From assembly GCF_000209165.1 (NCBI RefSeq), contig NC_009068.1, positions 1,612,001 to 1,676,000 on the forward strand: DNA of 64,000 nucleotides, written 5' to 3'. This DNA is from Scheffersomyces stipitis CBS 6054 (lineage: Eukaryota > Ascomycota > Pichiomycetes > Serinales > Debaryomycetaceae). The notes under the pieces are model-generated. The model ran no database searches, was not told the DNA's origin, and saw only the letters and a list, made by a program, of their open reading frames with translations. Shown here piece after piece: positions 28,601 to 37,966 of the stretch. The translations under genes were made by a program, and so were the position numbers. Within the stretch, counting starts at the first letter, position 1; each line of letters opens with the position of its first letter.

Positions 28601-29760
28601 GTAACTTCGGTTTCATTTGTGTTGTCCATGGTTTGTTCGAGATTAAGCAATACCAGGAGATGAAGGATGTAGATATCCTCAAGTGTTTGGACGATTTGAC
28701 TAGATTCTTACCCAGCATAACCAAGCAGCAACATGGTCAGAATTTTGAACGTTTGGACTATGCCTTGCTCGTGAACTTCGTCAAGATCTCTTGTTTGGTA
28801 GATTTCAAGTTAGTGAAGGAACAGAGTTGGCTCCGTAACTTTGAAGAATTGACCAAAAACTACAATAAATTCTTGATCAACAATAATGCTTACGGTCCAG
28901 ATAGTCAGATCAATGATTATGACTACTTGAAGATCGTCGATTGCTGTTTGATGATCATTAAGTTGGTTCTCTTGAAAACTGAAGATATACCCGGTGAAGA
29001 GAACAACGGAACATTGGGAGGAGTGTTCAGTACTGATTTTGACTTCTTGAATCATAACAGCGCCGATTTCATGAGTGATGAGCACGGCAATCAAAACGGC
29101 AACAATAATCATGCTAACCGCAACTACCCAGAGTTCAACAGTTTGCTCATAGATGATTATAAATCTGGTGAGAGTTCAGGAGATAAGGACAATTCTTTGG
29201 CCGACTTTGAAAAGTTCATGCATTTGCGGATATTCAACGAATTCGACAACTCCGCCAACTCAATACACACCCAGATGTTGTTCCATGTGTTCACAGTTTT
29301 GTCAGTGTTCTCGATCTATATCGTGAAGAAGAATAACAGCAGCGCTTCGCCTGTTCGTAATTACGGAAGTAGTTCACCAGATTTGTTGTTTGAATTGAAC
29401 CACCGTTTCAGCATGATCTTGAAGTTGCTCGACAAGATCGAGAACTTCCTCAAGGTGAAGTACCAAAATAACCACAACAACAACAACAACAATAATAATA
29501 ATACCACTGGCAATGGCATTAACGTTAAGTTAGAACAAGATTTTACAAACTTGTATCTCTTCAATGGAAATGAAGTGTCTAATATCCAGAACAATCAATA
29601 CAGTTTAGAGAAGACGCTATACATATTGAAAATTGGAGAAGCAGTATTGAACTTCATCTACGATTCCAGTATCAAGGTTTCCATTTTCAAGAAATTGAGT
29701 GGCAGTTTGTCACAGATGCGGAAATTCTTGATAGACAATGAAGCCAGAATATTGTCTTAG
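25624..29760 (+). CDS. C2H2 zinc-finger transcription factor, Adr1/Rsf2 type
   Basis: 1,378 residues from the first in-frame ATG at 25624. Two adjacent C2H2 fingers lie at about 74-128 (R-L-F-V-C-Q-V-C-T-R-A-F-A-R-L-E-H-L-R-R-H, then F-L-C-G-V-C-Q-R-K-F-S-R-R-D-L-L-L-R-H). This pair, preceded by a basic arm, is typical of Adr1, Rsf2, Tda9 and relatives, which bind GGGG-type elements in genes for non-fermentable carbon use. A long Ser/Asn-rich region follows. From about 660 a helical middle-homology region (E-K-L-E-F-Y-L-T-T-F-I-Q-I-F-L-S-H-F-P-F) continues to near the end, interrupted by low-complexity Asn runs encoded by (AAC)n at about 29,476-29,500. Length matches Rsf2 (~1,380) and Candida Adr1. 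I cannot decide between these orthologues, so no symbol is given. Confidence 0.85.
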   Translation: MLAAQLPFPLELKPTSSTQSVKINITTPMTDTVDVPDASAAGGTSNAPTSKKQKNIPLELTAYGTTPSGKPRLFVCQVCTRAFARLEHLRRHERSHTKEKPFLCGVCQRKFSRRDLLLRHAQKLHAGCSDAITRLRRKSIKRTGSLSTGNDDDDDAVDDGLDDPLDAALEDGSAHKNEPVEFNLNLFNSASLKKMPGKTVSSPAAANTKNAKVNKWSSLLLTPIRKSSSITSGMSSTASSRKNSIRKNSTTNTSIISTPLQRQVIDQRKKAVAMSRSRRGASFSAQSGANYAMALPEFNDLYPNTENVEFSTPQLLATLMNDEMTWLNNLSSIPGLNDGGRNHLISANDPHGSSALPVNVSHHGSFSASSSATPQVRSDSINSIGGFDAGSYMMPTATITNQEFQKGVAAAANIAAHNHALSEGLSKSEKPKVEDGSNDFGYSFYDIPETMLSGKAFDSITSELEHHPQHSGHLFKSLTPIKQELDDELMEEQLDYNGNNYNSRATTNTNGNSNFDLNFLNDIDELTHEFDVNSKFLPNGYSFYGDNPSASSSGIETNSPPNILSPSVNYNGSNNSNSNLPQATAQPTSQTKLAQSQKLFDVTLDHNQLHNVDSSLTDQAAFNQHIQSANQQFQHPQFALKTKMKLKNYSKNKLFTNNMRHMINKSLGKYPISGIMTPTIPSNEKLEFYLTTFIQIFLSHFPFIHISKLNEYEIMNMTANEDLNNESSRVCLPLLIATIGALLANNKNDSEHLYEASRRTIHIYLESRKNSVADDARKDKESNSTINPLWLIQSLTLSVIYGLFSDNENNVYIVIRQLNALNSLVKTSIKSNRVILFSINGEDEEIFNKLNSSLANNDSTSAAANTSETDGQFEMSLFTTNFNDELKFKNNINIQSQIRIVFMIYRLTNFLLMMYNVPLTLSINDLNTLLIPNQHDELLWGFKSYQEFQEFNQKDQKPLDFYLNGGEKIVYKNLLLSMTMSESDNSKKLSSLSNFGFICVVHGLFEIKQYQEMKDVDILKCLDDLTRFLPSITKQQHGQNFERLDYALLVNFVKISCLVDFKLVKEQSWLRNFEELTKNYNKFLINNNAYGPDSQINDYDYLKIVDCCLMIIKLVLLKTEDIPGEENNGTLGGVFSTDFDFLNHNSADFMSDEHGNQNGNNNHANRNYPEFNSLLIDDYKSGESSGDKDNSLADFEKFMHLRIFNEFDNSANSIHTQMLFHVFTVLSVFSIYIVKKNNSSASPVRNYGSSSPDLLFELNHRFSMILKLLDKIENFLKVKYQNNHNNNNNNNNNTTGNGINVKLEQDFTNLYLFNGNEVSNIQNNQYSLEKTLYILKIGEAVLNFIYDSSIKVSIFKKLSGSLSQMRKFLIDNEARILS

Positions 29761-30008
29761 ACGGGAATATCGTATTTCAAAATAAAGAAACCACCAAAAT
29801 GTTGTAAATTTCTACAACAATACCTATTTATTACTATTTATTGATGTACTTTTCGTCACTTCGCTCTTTCTAGTAAAGTATGAATCCTTTAATTCTAGCT
29901 TATGTTTGTTTGATTATGTCAAATTTACTCTAATGATGTTATGAAAAAGGCTTCCTTTTTATAATATATGTTCATGTAAATTATCCATTTAAGTGCAAAG
30001 AGTGTAGA

Positions 30009-31658
30009 TTAGTCCCACCATTCTGGAGCATCCAGTCCATTTGGTCTGCTGGAACATTTGTAGCCAACTTCAATTCCTCCGGTGTACTCCACCACTGGCT
30101 TCAATACTCTGATAGTTCCACCAAACCCTTCAGAATATAATGATGTGAAGTAATCTTGGTTCTGCAAAGCGTCTGGATTCAACTTCTGGAATATAGAAAG
30201 AGCTGTTCCTGAAATGGCATCCACCGAATCATAGTATCTCAATTTCATGAATGGTGCAAAGTCTGGGTTATTTAACACTTGAGATTTCCAGGTTTCTTCA
30301 GGATATTTGCCTTGGGCCAAAAGCAACAAGTCGTACTGAACCAAAGAAGAGTTACACCAGTAAGAACCACCTATGATATTTCTCTTGTATACAGCAAGAA
30401 GAATTGAGATGGCTACAATACAACCAGTACCGTAATCACTCATAGGGAATGGAGGAATCATTGGTTCGTCTTTGCCAAGTGCCTGACCTTGCAACCACGC
30501 TACACCACTGACACAGTCGGCAATCTGCTGCCATCCTGGTCTTCCACTCCATTCTCCAGAGAAACCAAAGCAGTTCTCCGAAGCGTAGATGTATCCCTTG
30601 TTACGCTGTTTGGCCAATTCGGTGATACGAGAAGGCCCATAGCCAAGCTTTTCGATCACTCCTGTTCTGTAGCCATCTACAATAATATCTGCGTCTTTCA
30701 AGAGCTCTTCAAATTTGGCACGGTCCTCAGGATGTTTGAGGTTAAGGTTTGTTGTGTGCTTACCCATGTTGCCGTCGACTTGGAAGAAAGGAACATCTGG
30801 TAAAGTGCTATCAGAAGTAACCTTGATCACAGTAGCACCATACTCGGCAAGTATCTTACTGATGGTGGGGCCAGCAATAATACGACACAATTCAAGAACC
30901 TTCATTCCGGCGAGAATCTGTGGCTTTGTGCTTGGTGTAAATGGCACTGGCGGAGTGTCAGTTTCCAATGCTTCTACATTGAAAATAGGTTCAGCACTGA
31001 TAACCTTGCCATGCTCAGATTGCAAGAATTGTTCTGGTTTGAGAGCTTCAATCCCAGCCTGTTTATTCTGAACATTCATAGCTTCCAACTCGTCACAATT
31101 GAAGGTGTCGAGCCTATCTTGGTAGATTTTAACTATCTCGTTGTAGTCTGTGAGACCTGGAATAAAAGCTGGTAATCCAATCATCTTCAAAGTCGTGGTA
31201 GCATCCAATGATCCATGAATATGATAGAAACGTTTATCTTTAGTACGATACAAATTAGCAGACATTCTTCTGTAGGGGTCTGACTGTGCCTGGTTTAGGT
31301 CGGTTTGTTTAAGATACTTGCTGACTTGTAGCTTGTCTCCCTTGTGATATCCGTTAACCGAAGAACAGTAGGTCAGAAAAAGGAATAAAAGTGCATGTTG
31401 AAGATCGATATCGGCCGAGCCATTATTGTTGAATCTGCTCTTGCTCAACTTCAAAGCCAAGAGAGCCTCTACACCTTTCAAAGCTGAGATCAACTCAGTT
31501 TGTTTCAATGGACATGGAACACTGAGTTGGTTAGATTCATTGTAGAATTTGACATGGGCAGCTAATTGGGTGAACTCGGCAGGTAAAATTCCCGAATCGA
31601 GAAGCAACCTGAAAATTCGGGTAGTTTCTTCCAATTGTGAATAATTAGAAGAGGTCAT
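30009..31658 (-). CDS. Family III CoA-transferase (CaiB/BaiF type)
   Basis: 549 residues from the ATG at 31658. The C-terminal half (about 245-480) begins M-K-V-L-E-L-C-R-I-I-A-G-P-T and contains A-E-Y-G-A-T-V-I-K-V, L-N-L-K-H-P-E-D-R and V-D-G-Y-R-T-G-V-I-E-K-L-G-Y-G, the signature of family III CoA-transferases. The N-terminal half is a degenerate partner domain, as in other long fungal members. These enzymes move CoA between acyl-CoA and a free acid; the exact acids are unknown. Position beside hydroxyquinol dioxygenase and lactonase-like genes suggests a carboxylic acid from aromatic breakdown, but the classical 3-oxoadipate CoA-transferase is a different fold (family I), so this would be a replacement or another step. 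Its promoter carries GCGGAT inverted repeats. Confidence 0.82.
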   Translation of the reverse strand: MTSSNYSQLEETTRIFRLLLDSGILPAEFTQLAAHVKFYNESNQLSVPCPLKQTELISALKGVEALLALKLSKSRFNNNGSADIDLQHALLFLFLTYCSSVNGYHKGDKLQVSKYLKQTDLNQAQSDPYRRMSANLYRTKDKRFYHIHGSLDATTTLKMIGLPAFIPGLTDYNEIVKIYQDRLDTFNCDELEAMNVQNKQAGIEALKPEQFLQSEHGKVISAEPIFNVEALETDTPPVPFTPSTKPQILAGMKVLELCRIIAGPTISKILAEYGATVIKVTSDSTLPDVPFFQVDGNMGKHTTNLNLKHPEDRAKFEELLKDADIIVDGYRTGVIEKLGYGPSRITELAKQRNKGYIYASENCFGFSGEWSGRPGWQQIADCVSGVAWLQGQALGKDEPMIPPFPMSDYGTGCIVAISILLAVYKRNIIGGSYWCNSSLVQYDLLLLAQGKYPEETWKSQVLNNPDFAPFMKLRYYDSVDAISGTALSIFQKLNPDALQNQDYFTSLYSEGFGGTIRVLKPVVEYTGGIEVGYKCSSRPNGLDAPEWWD

Positions 31659-32030
31659 AATCAAGATGGACTATAGTTGAAGACTCATCATCACATGTTT
31701 GTCAGCAACTTTGGAGAACCTCTTGATATTTATATGATATTAGGCGGCTGGGAAAAGAAGGAGAAATATTATGGAAAATAGATCGTCAGTCGCATATCCG
31801 CAAAAATGCAACCACTCATCTTGCGGATTTTGATTGCAAAATCATACATTAATCCGTTCTTCCACCACTGTTATGGGCACAATGATTCATAGTCACCGTC
31901 AGAAATTGCCAATCCCGTGTCTCGGCTCAGTCACAAGATACAATATAGACAACTACGTGACTTATGGTTCTACAATGAAAATATTCAACAATTGCGAATT
32001 CTATTTTACTAAACACTGTATGTCAAGAAA
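31659..32030. other. Promoter region of the CoA-transferase
   Basis: No gene. It holds the inverted repeat at 31796-31828 (separate entry) and the 3' flank of the NTF2-like gene. Confidence 0.45.
31796..31828. promoter_or_regulatory. Inverted repeat ATCCGCAA / TTGCGGAT upstream of the CoA-transferase
   Basis: Perfect 8-base arms at 31796-31803 and 31821-31828 with a 17-base spacer. Each arm holds a CGG triplet as bound by Zn2Cys6 dimers. The left arm extends to ATATCCGC, that is GCGGATAT on the gene's strand, about 135 bases upstream of the ATG. Confidence 0.45.
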
Positions 32031-32447
32031 TTACTGTTTGGATGCGGCAGTTGGGTCCAAATACACCTGATAGAACTCCATTTTCAATTCATCACTTTCT
32101 GCAAGCTTGATATAAGCAGCCCATTCTACCTTTACATTCTTGCCACCCACTAAAGTGTATTCAACAGTGCCATTTACGAGCTTTTCAGTTGCATTGATGG
32201 AGGCTACATTTAACGGCACATGGAGTCTGTGGGTGACGGTCTTCCACATTGCTTGACGCATAGCGGTTATTCCTTCCACTCCCTTGTTCACATTTGTAGC
32301 CATCACTACAGTAGCTGGTTCCACGAAAAACTTCAAATATGGATCCCTTCCGCTACCCGGAGGAGCAACATCGGAAGCCGCATAAAAGTCCGTAACAAAC
32401 TTCTGCAACTTAGTGTCACCCAATAAGTCCTGTGAATATGTCACCAT
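32031..32447 (-). CDS. NTF2/SnoaL-like small protein
   Basis: 138 residues. The layout is an N-terminal helix (L-Q-K-F-V-T-D-F-Y-A-A-S-D), a middle segment with V-E-G-I-T-A-M-R-Q-A-M-W and C-terminal strands with W-A-A-Y-I-K-L, resembling the alpha+beta NTF2-like cone fold (SnoaL group). Members bind small molecules or act as isomerases and hydrolases, and many have unknown roles in catabolic clusters. No catalytic residues can be named. It is divergent from the hydrolase, with 295 bases between their starts, so the two probably share a promoter. Its position beside the CoA-transferase suggests a role in the same pathway. Confident as a gene, moderate as a fold call. Confidence 0.65.
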   Translation of the reverse strand: MVTYSQDLLGDTKLQKFVTDFYAASDVAPPGSGRDPYLKFFVEPATVVMATNVNKGVEGITAMRQAMWKTVTHRLHVPLNVASINATEKLVNGTVEYTLVGGKNVKVEWAAYIKLAESDELKMEFYQVYLDPTAASKQ

Positions 32448-32742
32448 GTTGTATTCGGTTTCGATTTTCCTGTTTCCTCCTGCGTAGCATCAAAAATTAG
32501 TGGAAAAACAGATCGAATATTCCCCGATATTTAAATTGGCACGGAAAAAGAGTGTATCCTGGAAGTTTTGCGGGGCACAAAGGGAAAGGAAAAAGCGGAT
32601 ATTGAATGCACCTTCCCTATTGGGACCGCTGATCTTCAAAGGATTCCAAAACCCGTTTCTATAAAAGTGATAGTGGTCCTAAATAGAAGATATTTTTCGT
32701 ATGTGCTTCTAAAAAGTTGAGTTGATACAAAAATTGAAAAAA
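32448..32742. promoter_or_regulatory. Divergent promoter with GCGGATATT
   Basis: Shared by the NTF2-like gene (minus) and the hydrolase (plus). It holds GCGGATATT at 32595-32603, the same 9-mer as at 40478-40486 upstream of the dioxygenase. Confidence 0.45.
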
Positions 32743-33555
32743 ATGTCCAGTTACTTCAATTCTAAGGGCCAGTTCTACACCGTATTAGGAACTCCGGAAT
32801 CAATTGACGATGACAGGGTTATAGTGTTTCTACATGGGTTGGGTTCATCCCAGAACTTCCACTATCCAGTTGCATCTAGACTTGCTGAAAAGAATGTATG
32901 TTTGCTTATAGACCATGAAGGTGCCGCCAATTCGAAACTTAATAAAGCGGATCTTAGTCTCGAAGATTTGAGTGAAAATGTCTTTCAGATTCTTCAGCAG
33001 GCAAATTTAGTACAGAAGAAAATCATCTTAGTGGGACATTCAATGTCAGGTATGTTGATTAACTACATCAATATATACCACTCAGATAAAATCAACATCG
33101 TCGGGAACGTATTAATAGCTCCCGTGCATCCAACTGAACAAGCAGCGGATGTTTTCAGCAAGAGAATAGAACTGTTGAAAAATGAAATTTCGTTGGAAAG
33201 GTTCGCCAACATATTTCCAGAACTTGCAACTGGATCAAAATGTAGTACTTTGGCCAAGGCATTCATTAGACAATTATTGCTTAGTCAAAATGTAGAAGGA
33301 TATTGTGCCAATTGTAGAGCTATTGTTAGTGGGGGCAACTATAAGCTACCTTCCCAATACAATAAGATCACAGCTAGAACGATGATCATTCGTGGAGAAG
33401 AAGATAAAGTAACTCCTTGGAATGGCTGTATAGAGAACATTGCCGGAAGTTTGAAGAATGTAGAAGTTTTTAGCCTTCCCAACGTAGGACATTGGATTGT
33501 TCTTGAAGCTCCCGACGAAGTCTATGAGCAAGTTAGCGTCTTCCTTCGTAAATAG
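32743..33555 (+). CDS. Alpha/beta hydrolase, 3-oxoadipate enol-lactonase-like
   Basis: 270 residues from the ATG at 32743; the frame is open slightly upstream without ATG. It has a complete single-domain alpha/beta hydrolase: an oxyanion H-G-L-G-S at 31-35, nucleophile elbow G-H-S-M-S-G with Ser100, acid Asp221 in R-G-E-E-D-K-V-T-P-W, and His250 in V-G-H-W-I. Length and loops resemble bacterial PcaD-type 3-oxoadipate enol-lactonases and related esterases. Between a divergent NTF2-like gene and the block with hydroxyquinol dioxygenase, a lactone- or ester-cleaving role in aromatic breakdown is plausible. The hydroxyquinol branch itself yields maleylacetate and needs no lactonase, so the substrate may be different, for example an aromatic ester. 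No signal peptide, so probably cytosolic. Confidence 0.75.
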   Translation: MSSYFNSKGQFYTVLGTPESIDDDRVIVFLHGLGSSQNFHYPVASRLAEKNVCLLIDHEGAANSKLNKADLSLEDLSENVFQILQQANLVQKKIILVGHSMSGMLINYINIYHSDKINIVGNVLIAPVHPTEQAADVFSKRIELLKNEISLERFANIFPELATGSKCSTLAKAFIRQLLLSQNVEGYCANCRAIVSGGNYKLPSQYNKITARTMIIRGEEDKVTPWNGCIENIAGSLKNVEVFSLPNVGHWIVLEAPDEVYEQVSVFLRK

Positions 33556-35242
33556 AAATAGAGATATAAAGAAAATACACGGCGTGGCATAATGACAAAC
33601 AGCGAATTGGCCGCATTATTGTATTCCTTTCCTTGAATGACACTAATTTCTCCTCTTGGCTTTTATGTTATAACTTCCAAATTTTCCTGTTCTTCAATTA
33701 GCAGCGGGTCGCAATGTTTATTCTTCAGCAAAATATAAAATTTAGTCAAAAGCCTACAAGCATTTTTTAGGCTGTTGGCTTAATTTAAATTCATTCCCAT
33801 GACTAGAATAGTTCATCTTGACCGAAAATTGTGGTTTCCAACGATATCATTGAATGAAAATGATATGAATTCATCGAACGTGACATTCCACAAGTCGTTC
33901 CATGCAGATAAAGTTAAGGTTATGCAGATCTTCACAAAAATTCATAGAACGATGAGTATGAAAAGTTCGGAAGGGATATAAAACGACTGGATGCTGAGAA
34001 TCAACAGTGTTAAACACAATTTCACCGTTAACAAACTCTCATCATACTAGTCTCGGCATTCTCTTCTCATTGATATATTCAATTGTTTAGATCTACACTA
34101 TCTTGCCTGGCTGCCGTCTTTGAACACGCAAATCACAACAATTTAGTTTCGCCTAGAGCACACTAAAAACTGCCGATCTCCTCTTGACCAAAAGATAAGA
34201 CTAAACTCAAAATATGAAGATTAAAACACAAATTTCTCTTCGTTTGAACTTGTAGACATCATGACGAAAGAATCAATTGGATACGATACGTGGAAAAAAC
34301 CACTGATATACTGTGAAGTCACCAAAAAAATTGTATTCTGCAATTCCATCAGCCTTCACAACGATACGCATACGTTGAAAGAGTGAGGCAACTTAGGATT
34401 TCAAAGTATTTCCAATAATGAAAATTAGCGACATCAAATCTTGAAAAATTGACCATCCACAATCATCATAATTTTTAAAACTCGACAAGAATTCTGACTT
34501 CAATTGGGCCTTGCACCTGTCACTAGAATGTGGTTTGTAGTCAGCGAATAATTCGGAGAATATGTCTTAATCATTATTTTTGATTGTACCAGTAATCACG
34601 TTCTATCTCCTTCCATGAGATGTTTTTGCTACTCTCCGATTTGTCTATGCTCCTACTGCTTTCTTGGATGCGGAAATATTGTAGAAAAATTGAAGAGCAT
34701 GACTCCATCACATTCATCGTAGGTAACTGTTTGGTCAGGTTGATTGGGTCTTACAACTAGCCCATTGTTCTATCGCAAATCTTGAACCAACGTATAGATC
34801 AAGTCAACTTTAAATCGAGTTCAGTCTGGAACCTTAAAGCCGTCTTGGAAGATCATTGACTGCCAAATAAAATTCCATATATATTAACAGTCGATTCTTC
34901 TTCATGTAGAATTTGATATAGATACGTTAGCACGAAGATTCCAGGAAGAAGAAAATGGATTTGCAAATGATTTCATTGTTCATACACAACTTTTCTGTTT
35001 TGTGTACTGCAAATTTAACAGACCAACAATTTCATATTGCTGAACAAGCATAGTTTCAAGTATATATGAATTTCGGCGTAGATGAAACATGGGCTCGGTT
35101 GCAACGTTGTACTATTTATTCTTACTATTTTCATTTTTATCTTGAATTTCATTTCTATGAAAATTCATATATTGCTATACACGTCTGGGCGGGCGCGGCT
35201 AAATTGAAAATATAGTATACATAGTGAAAATAAATTCAAGAA
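33556..35242. other. 1.7 kb convergent intergenic region
   Basis: Lies between the ends of the hydrolase and the Zn2Cys6 regulator. AT-rich, with only short open frames; no tRNA, repeat or transposon fragment that I can recognise. Unusually long for a region between two 3' ends. Confidence 0.45.
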
Positions 35243-37966
35243 TTAAATATTTCCATCGAACAAGATATCATTTGTTCCCATATTATACATAAATGCTTCA
35301 AGCGGTTCACCAGCAGCTGACGAAGTTGTGGATTGAGTAGCGAAATCTTCGTTGATGCCACCTGCTTTGGAAGCCGAAGGGACGAAGAATTGCTGAAAGT
35401 TCATAAGCGCTTCCAAGTCTGTATTGATCAACGAGCTGCCAAAAGGTGTAGATGGAATAGTGTTAATTTTGCTAACTCCCCCTTGGTGATTAGGATTTCC
35501 TGTCATATTATTGTTACTGTTGGAGTTGTTGGAGTTGTTGGAGTTGTCTGAATTGTCTGAATTGTTGGAATTGTTGGAATTGTTGGAATTGTTAGAATTG
35601 CTCCGTTCAATAGACTCGTTGTTATAATTAGACTTCTTTGCATAGAATCTGCGATCTTCACCACTGGCATTTCCTCCTCTTAGAGAGTGGTTCTGTAAAG
35701 CAGCAATATTCAAAGGAGCCGCCGAAGGAGTGCTGAAAATGCCGTCTCTAATATTATTCGGAGAAGAGACAGAAGATGATATCATATGTTCCATGTCTCC
35801 ATAGGCTGCCTCTAGTGAACGTTGCATCTTACCAACAATTTTGTAGAACCGCTGAGATGTAGCATTAATTGGGCCGTAGAAGGATAAAATTATCTTTGCT
35901 GTATTGAGTGTTTCCATAAGAAGAGCAATATTGTACTCATCTTGAAATTCAGGGTTATTCTTCCTATGGAGAATAGACAAACCAAGTATTAATGCTGCCA
36001 TAAAGCAACAATTTACAGTGGTGTACAGCTCTATTCTCTGCGGGTGTCGTTCACGGTAGAGATTAATAAGCTGAATAGTTAATACTGACGATTTCACGCT
36101 TGCCTTGCAAAAATTGACCATTGTAGCTTCATGTCTGTTTCTTCTAGGTGGCACCAGTCCACCAGAATTATTGGCTATGTTGCTTTTGAAAGCGATGTAC
36201 ATGAAAAATGGCTTACTTAAAAGCATAATTCCATACAATTGGGATAAGTGAAGCAATAGCAAGGCAAATTTATCCGAACTGACTTCTCTGTTGGGAAATC
36301 GATCTTGAGTAGGTTGTTCTATCAGCAGACCTTCCAGGTTAGTGCCTCTTAAAATTCTGTCGATTTGTAATTCTTTGGGCAAGTTAATTGACCATAGCTT
36401 TAACTCGATTGCTAACTTCTCTGCTCGTGCAGGTGATATCATCCCATCCAAGTAGAAATTATGCACGATTTTCCCGTTGATTTTGCACACTTTAGCAATT
36501 TCTATCAAGCAATAAATATTCTTGTCATGATTGATCTTATCCTCGTAGTCAATAAGATCCACGTTGTCAAAGTCGTCCCAGTCGTAGTCACCGATCAAAA
36601 GTGGGCGTCCCAAAAGTATTGAAGAGCTTCTGTCGCAGACATACAAACTTCTCCATAATTTTCGGCGATGCATAATATACTCTCTGTCTCTGAATGACTC
36701 GTTGATGAACTTACGATGCAAACCTAAAGCTTGAGCGTTTCTGATAGCCGTGCCTAACATAATCCAGGATGTACTTCTTTTGGAAGTGGATTGGTAATAG
36801 AAGTATATCAAGAGATATGCTTCAGAAAGCCACAACTTCCCATCATCCACGGTGTTTCTCATCAAATTACAGCCACTTTCAAAGAAAGCTAGCGAGTTGA
36901 TGGAAGAAGACTCCAAGTCTTCAATGAGAAAGCTTTTGGAAGTTTCAGCATACAACAAACCCAACGCTAACACCAAATGGAGCAATACTAGTTTTTCGGG
37001 TCTGGCCCTAATAGGGTTGTCGTAAATGTAGTCTACAATGTACTCCTTGAAGTAGCGCATGTTGAAAACGTACCAGGTGGAGTTGACGTTAGATTCAAAG
37101 AACTTAACAAGAATGTTGCAGTGTTCTCTTTTCGGCAATTGCACAGGAATTCCGTTTTTGATCTTTCCTGGTTCATCAATTATGTTAACACCCTGAGGAT
37201 CAGATGTGAACTCACAGCTTCCAATAGTGCTAAGGAAAATGTTACGACATTCAAATAAAAGGGATAAAGGACTGCTTTCTCCAATATAGCGCAAATTTCC
37301 AGCAGAATCAAACAAGAGCCTAGAACTCTTGCCATAGTTGTTGGACAAGCCTGTTGGTTTCTCTGTTCTTCTGTGATCAGACTCTTTCAGTCTCTGGGTA
37401 GTTTTGTTTAGGACTTCGTGTTCATCTCTTAGGGATTCTCTACTTTCAATTCCGTTTTGATCTTCTTCGGGCATATCTTCGTCATCATCCATGGGCTTAG
37501 AATATCCACCTTCGTCATCACTGACTGTTTCGCCATCTTCGCCCAAGGGAAAGGAAAGAAGTGGCTGGAGACTTTTGGGGATATAAGCGGCTTTTGGCTT
37601 GGAACCTAGGTTATCTTTGGATGAAGAGCCGTCAGGAGCCAGATCGACGTAGCTGTTTGATTGGACGAGAGCGTCCGCGGCTATTTCGCTAGAACTGGCC
37701 GCTATACCATCGGGGTGTGAATTAGTGGATTTAGAAATACCCCCTTTCTTCTTCTTGACTTTGGTTGTTCTCTTGTCGACTATGGAGAACTTGCATTCGA
37801 TCTTCTTCTTTTCACAGAGATAGCAAGGCGATTTGCCGCTACATTTATATTTTCGCTTCTTGCAATAGTCACACGCCTTGGTGACTTTCTTTCGTCTCTC
37901 CGGCTCGAGGACGGATGAGATGATGATGGGGGTTTTTTTCCGCTTAGGCTCCATCAAGATTTCCAT
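35243..37966 (-). CDS. Zn2Cys6 transcription factor with fungal-specific middle domain
   Basis: 907 residues from the first ATG at 37966. A Zn2Cys6 cluster lies at about 31-57 with spacing C-x2-C-x6-C-x5-C-x2-C-x6-C, followed by a basic K/T-rich stretch. The fungal-specific regulatory domain is at about 310-620, including the R-R-x-L-W-R-S-L-Y-V-C-D-R motif near 460. The C-terminal region holds a run of Ser-Asn/Asn-Asn repeats near 785-815 encoded by a trinucleotide repeat, then a possible acidic activation tail. Such proteins bind CGG triplets, usually as dimers. It lies between the hydrolase and hydroxyquinol dioxygenase genes and is the obvious candidate regulator of this block. I considered a relative of Otf1, the 3-oxoadipate-pathway regulator of Candida parapsilosis, but cannot show orthology. 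Confidence 0.85.
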   Translation of the reverse strand: MEILMEPKRKKTPIIISSVLEPERRKKVTKACDYCKKRKYKCSGKSPCYLCEKKKIECKFSIVDKRTTKVKKKKGGISKSTNSHPDGIAASSSEIAADALVQSNSYVDLAPDGSSSKDNLGSKPKAAYIPKSLQPLLSFPLGEDGETVSDDEGGYSKPMDDDEDMPEEDQNGIESRESLRDEHEVLNKTTQRLKESDHRRTEKPTGLSNNYGKSSRLLFDSAGNLRYIGESSPLSLLFECRNIFLSTIGSCEFTSDPQGVNIIDEPGKIKNGIPVQLPKREHCNILVKFFESNVNSTWYVFNMRYFKEYIVDYIYDNPIRARPEKLVLLHLVLALGLLYAETSKSFLIEDLESSSINSLAFFESGCNLMRNTVDDGKLWLSEAYLLIYFYYQSTSKRSTSWIMLGTAIRNAQALGLHRKFINESFRDREYIMHRRKLWRSLYVCDRSSSILLGRPLLIGDYDWDDFDNVDLIDYEDKINHDKNIYCLIEIAKVCKINGKIVHNFYLDGMISPARAEKLAIELKLWSINLPKELQIDRILRGTNLEGLLIEQPTQDRFPNREVSSDKFALLLLHLSQLYGIMLLSKPFFMYIAFKSNIANNSGGLVPPRRNRHEATMVNFCKASVKSSVLTIQLINLYRERHPQRIELYTTVNCCFMAALILGLSILHRKNNPEFQDEYNIALLMETLNTAKIILSFYGPINATSQRFYKIVGKMQRSLEAAYGDMEHMISSSVSSPNNIRDGIFSTPSAAPLNIAALQNHSLRGGNASGEDRRFYAKKSNYNNESIERSNSNNSNNSNNSNNSDNSDNSNNSNNSNSNNNMTGNPNHQGGVSKINTIPSTPFGSSLINTDLEALMNFQQFFVPSASKAGGINEDFATQSTTSSAAGEPLEAFMYNMGTNDILFDGNI
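35517..35612. repeat. Ser/Asn-encoding trinucleotide repeat
   Basis: Tandem copies of GTTGGA/GTTGTT-like triplet units inside the Zn2Cys6 gene encode alternating Asn-Asn-Ser (and Asp-Asn-Ser) units. Likely length-variable between strains. Confidence 0.7.
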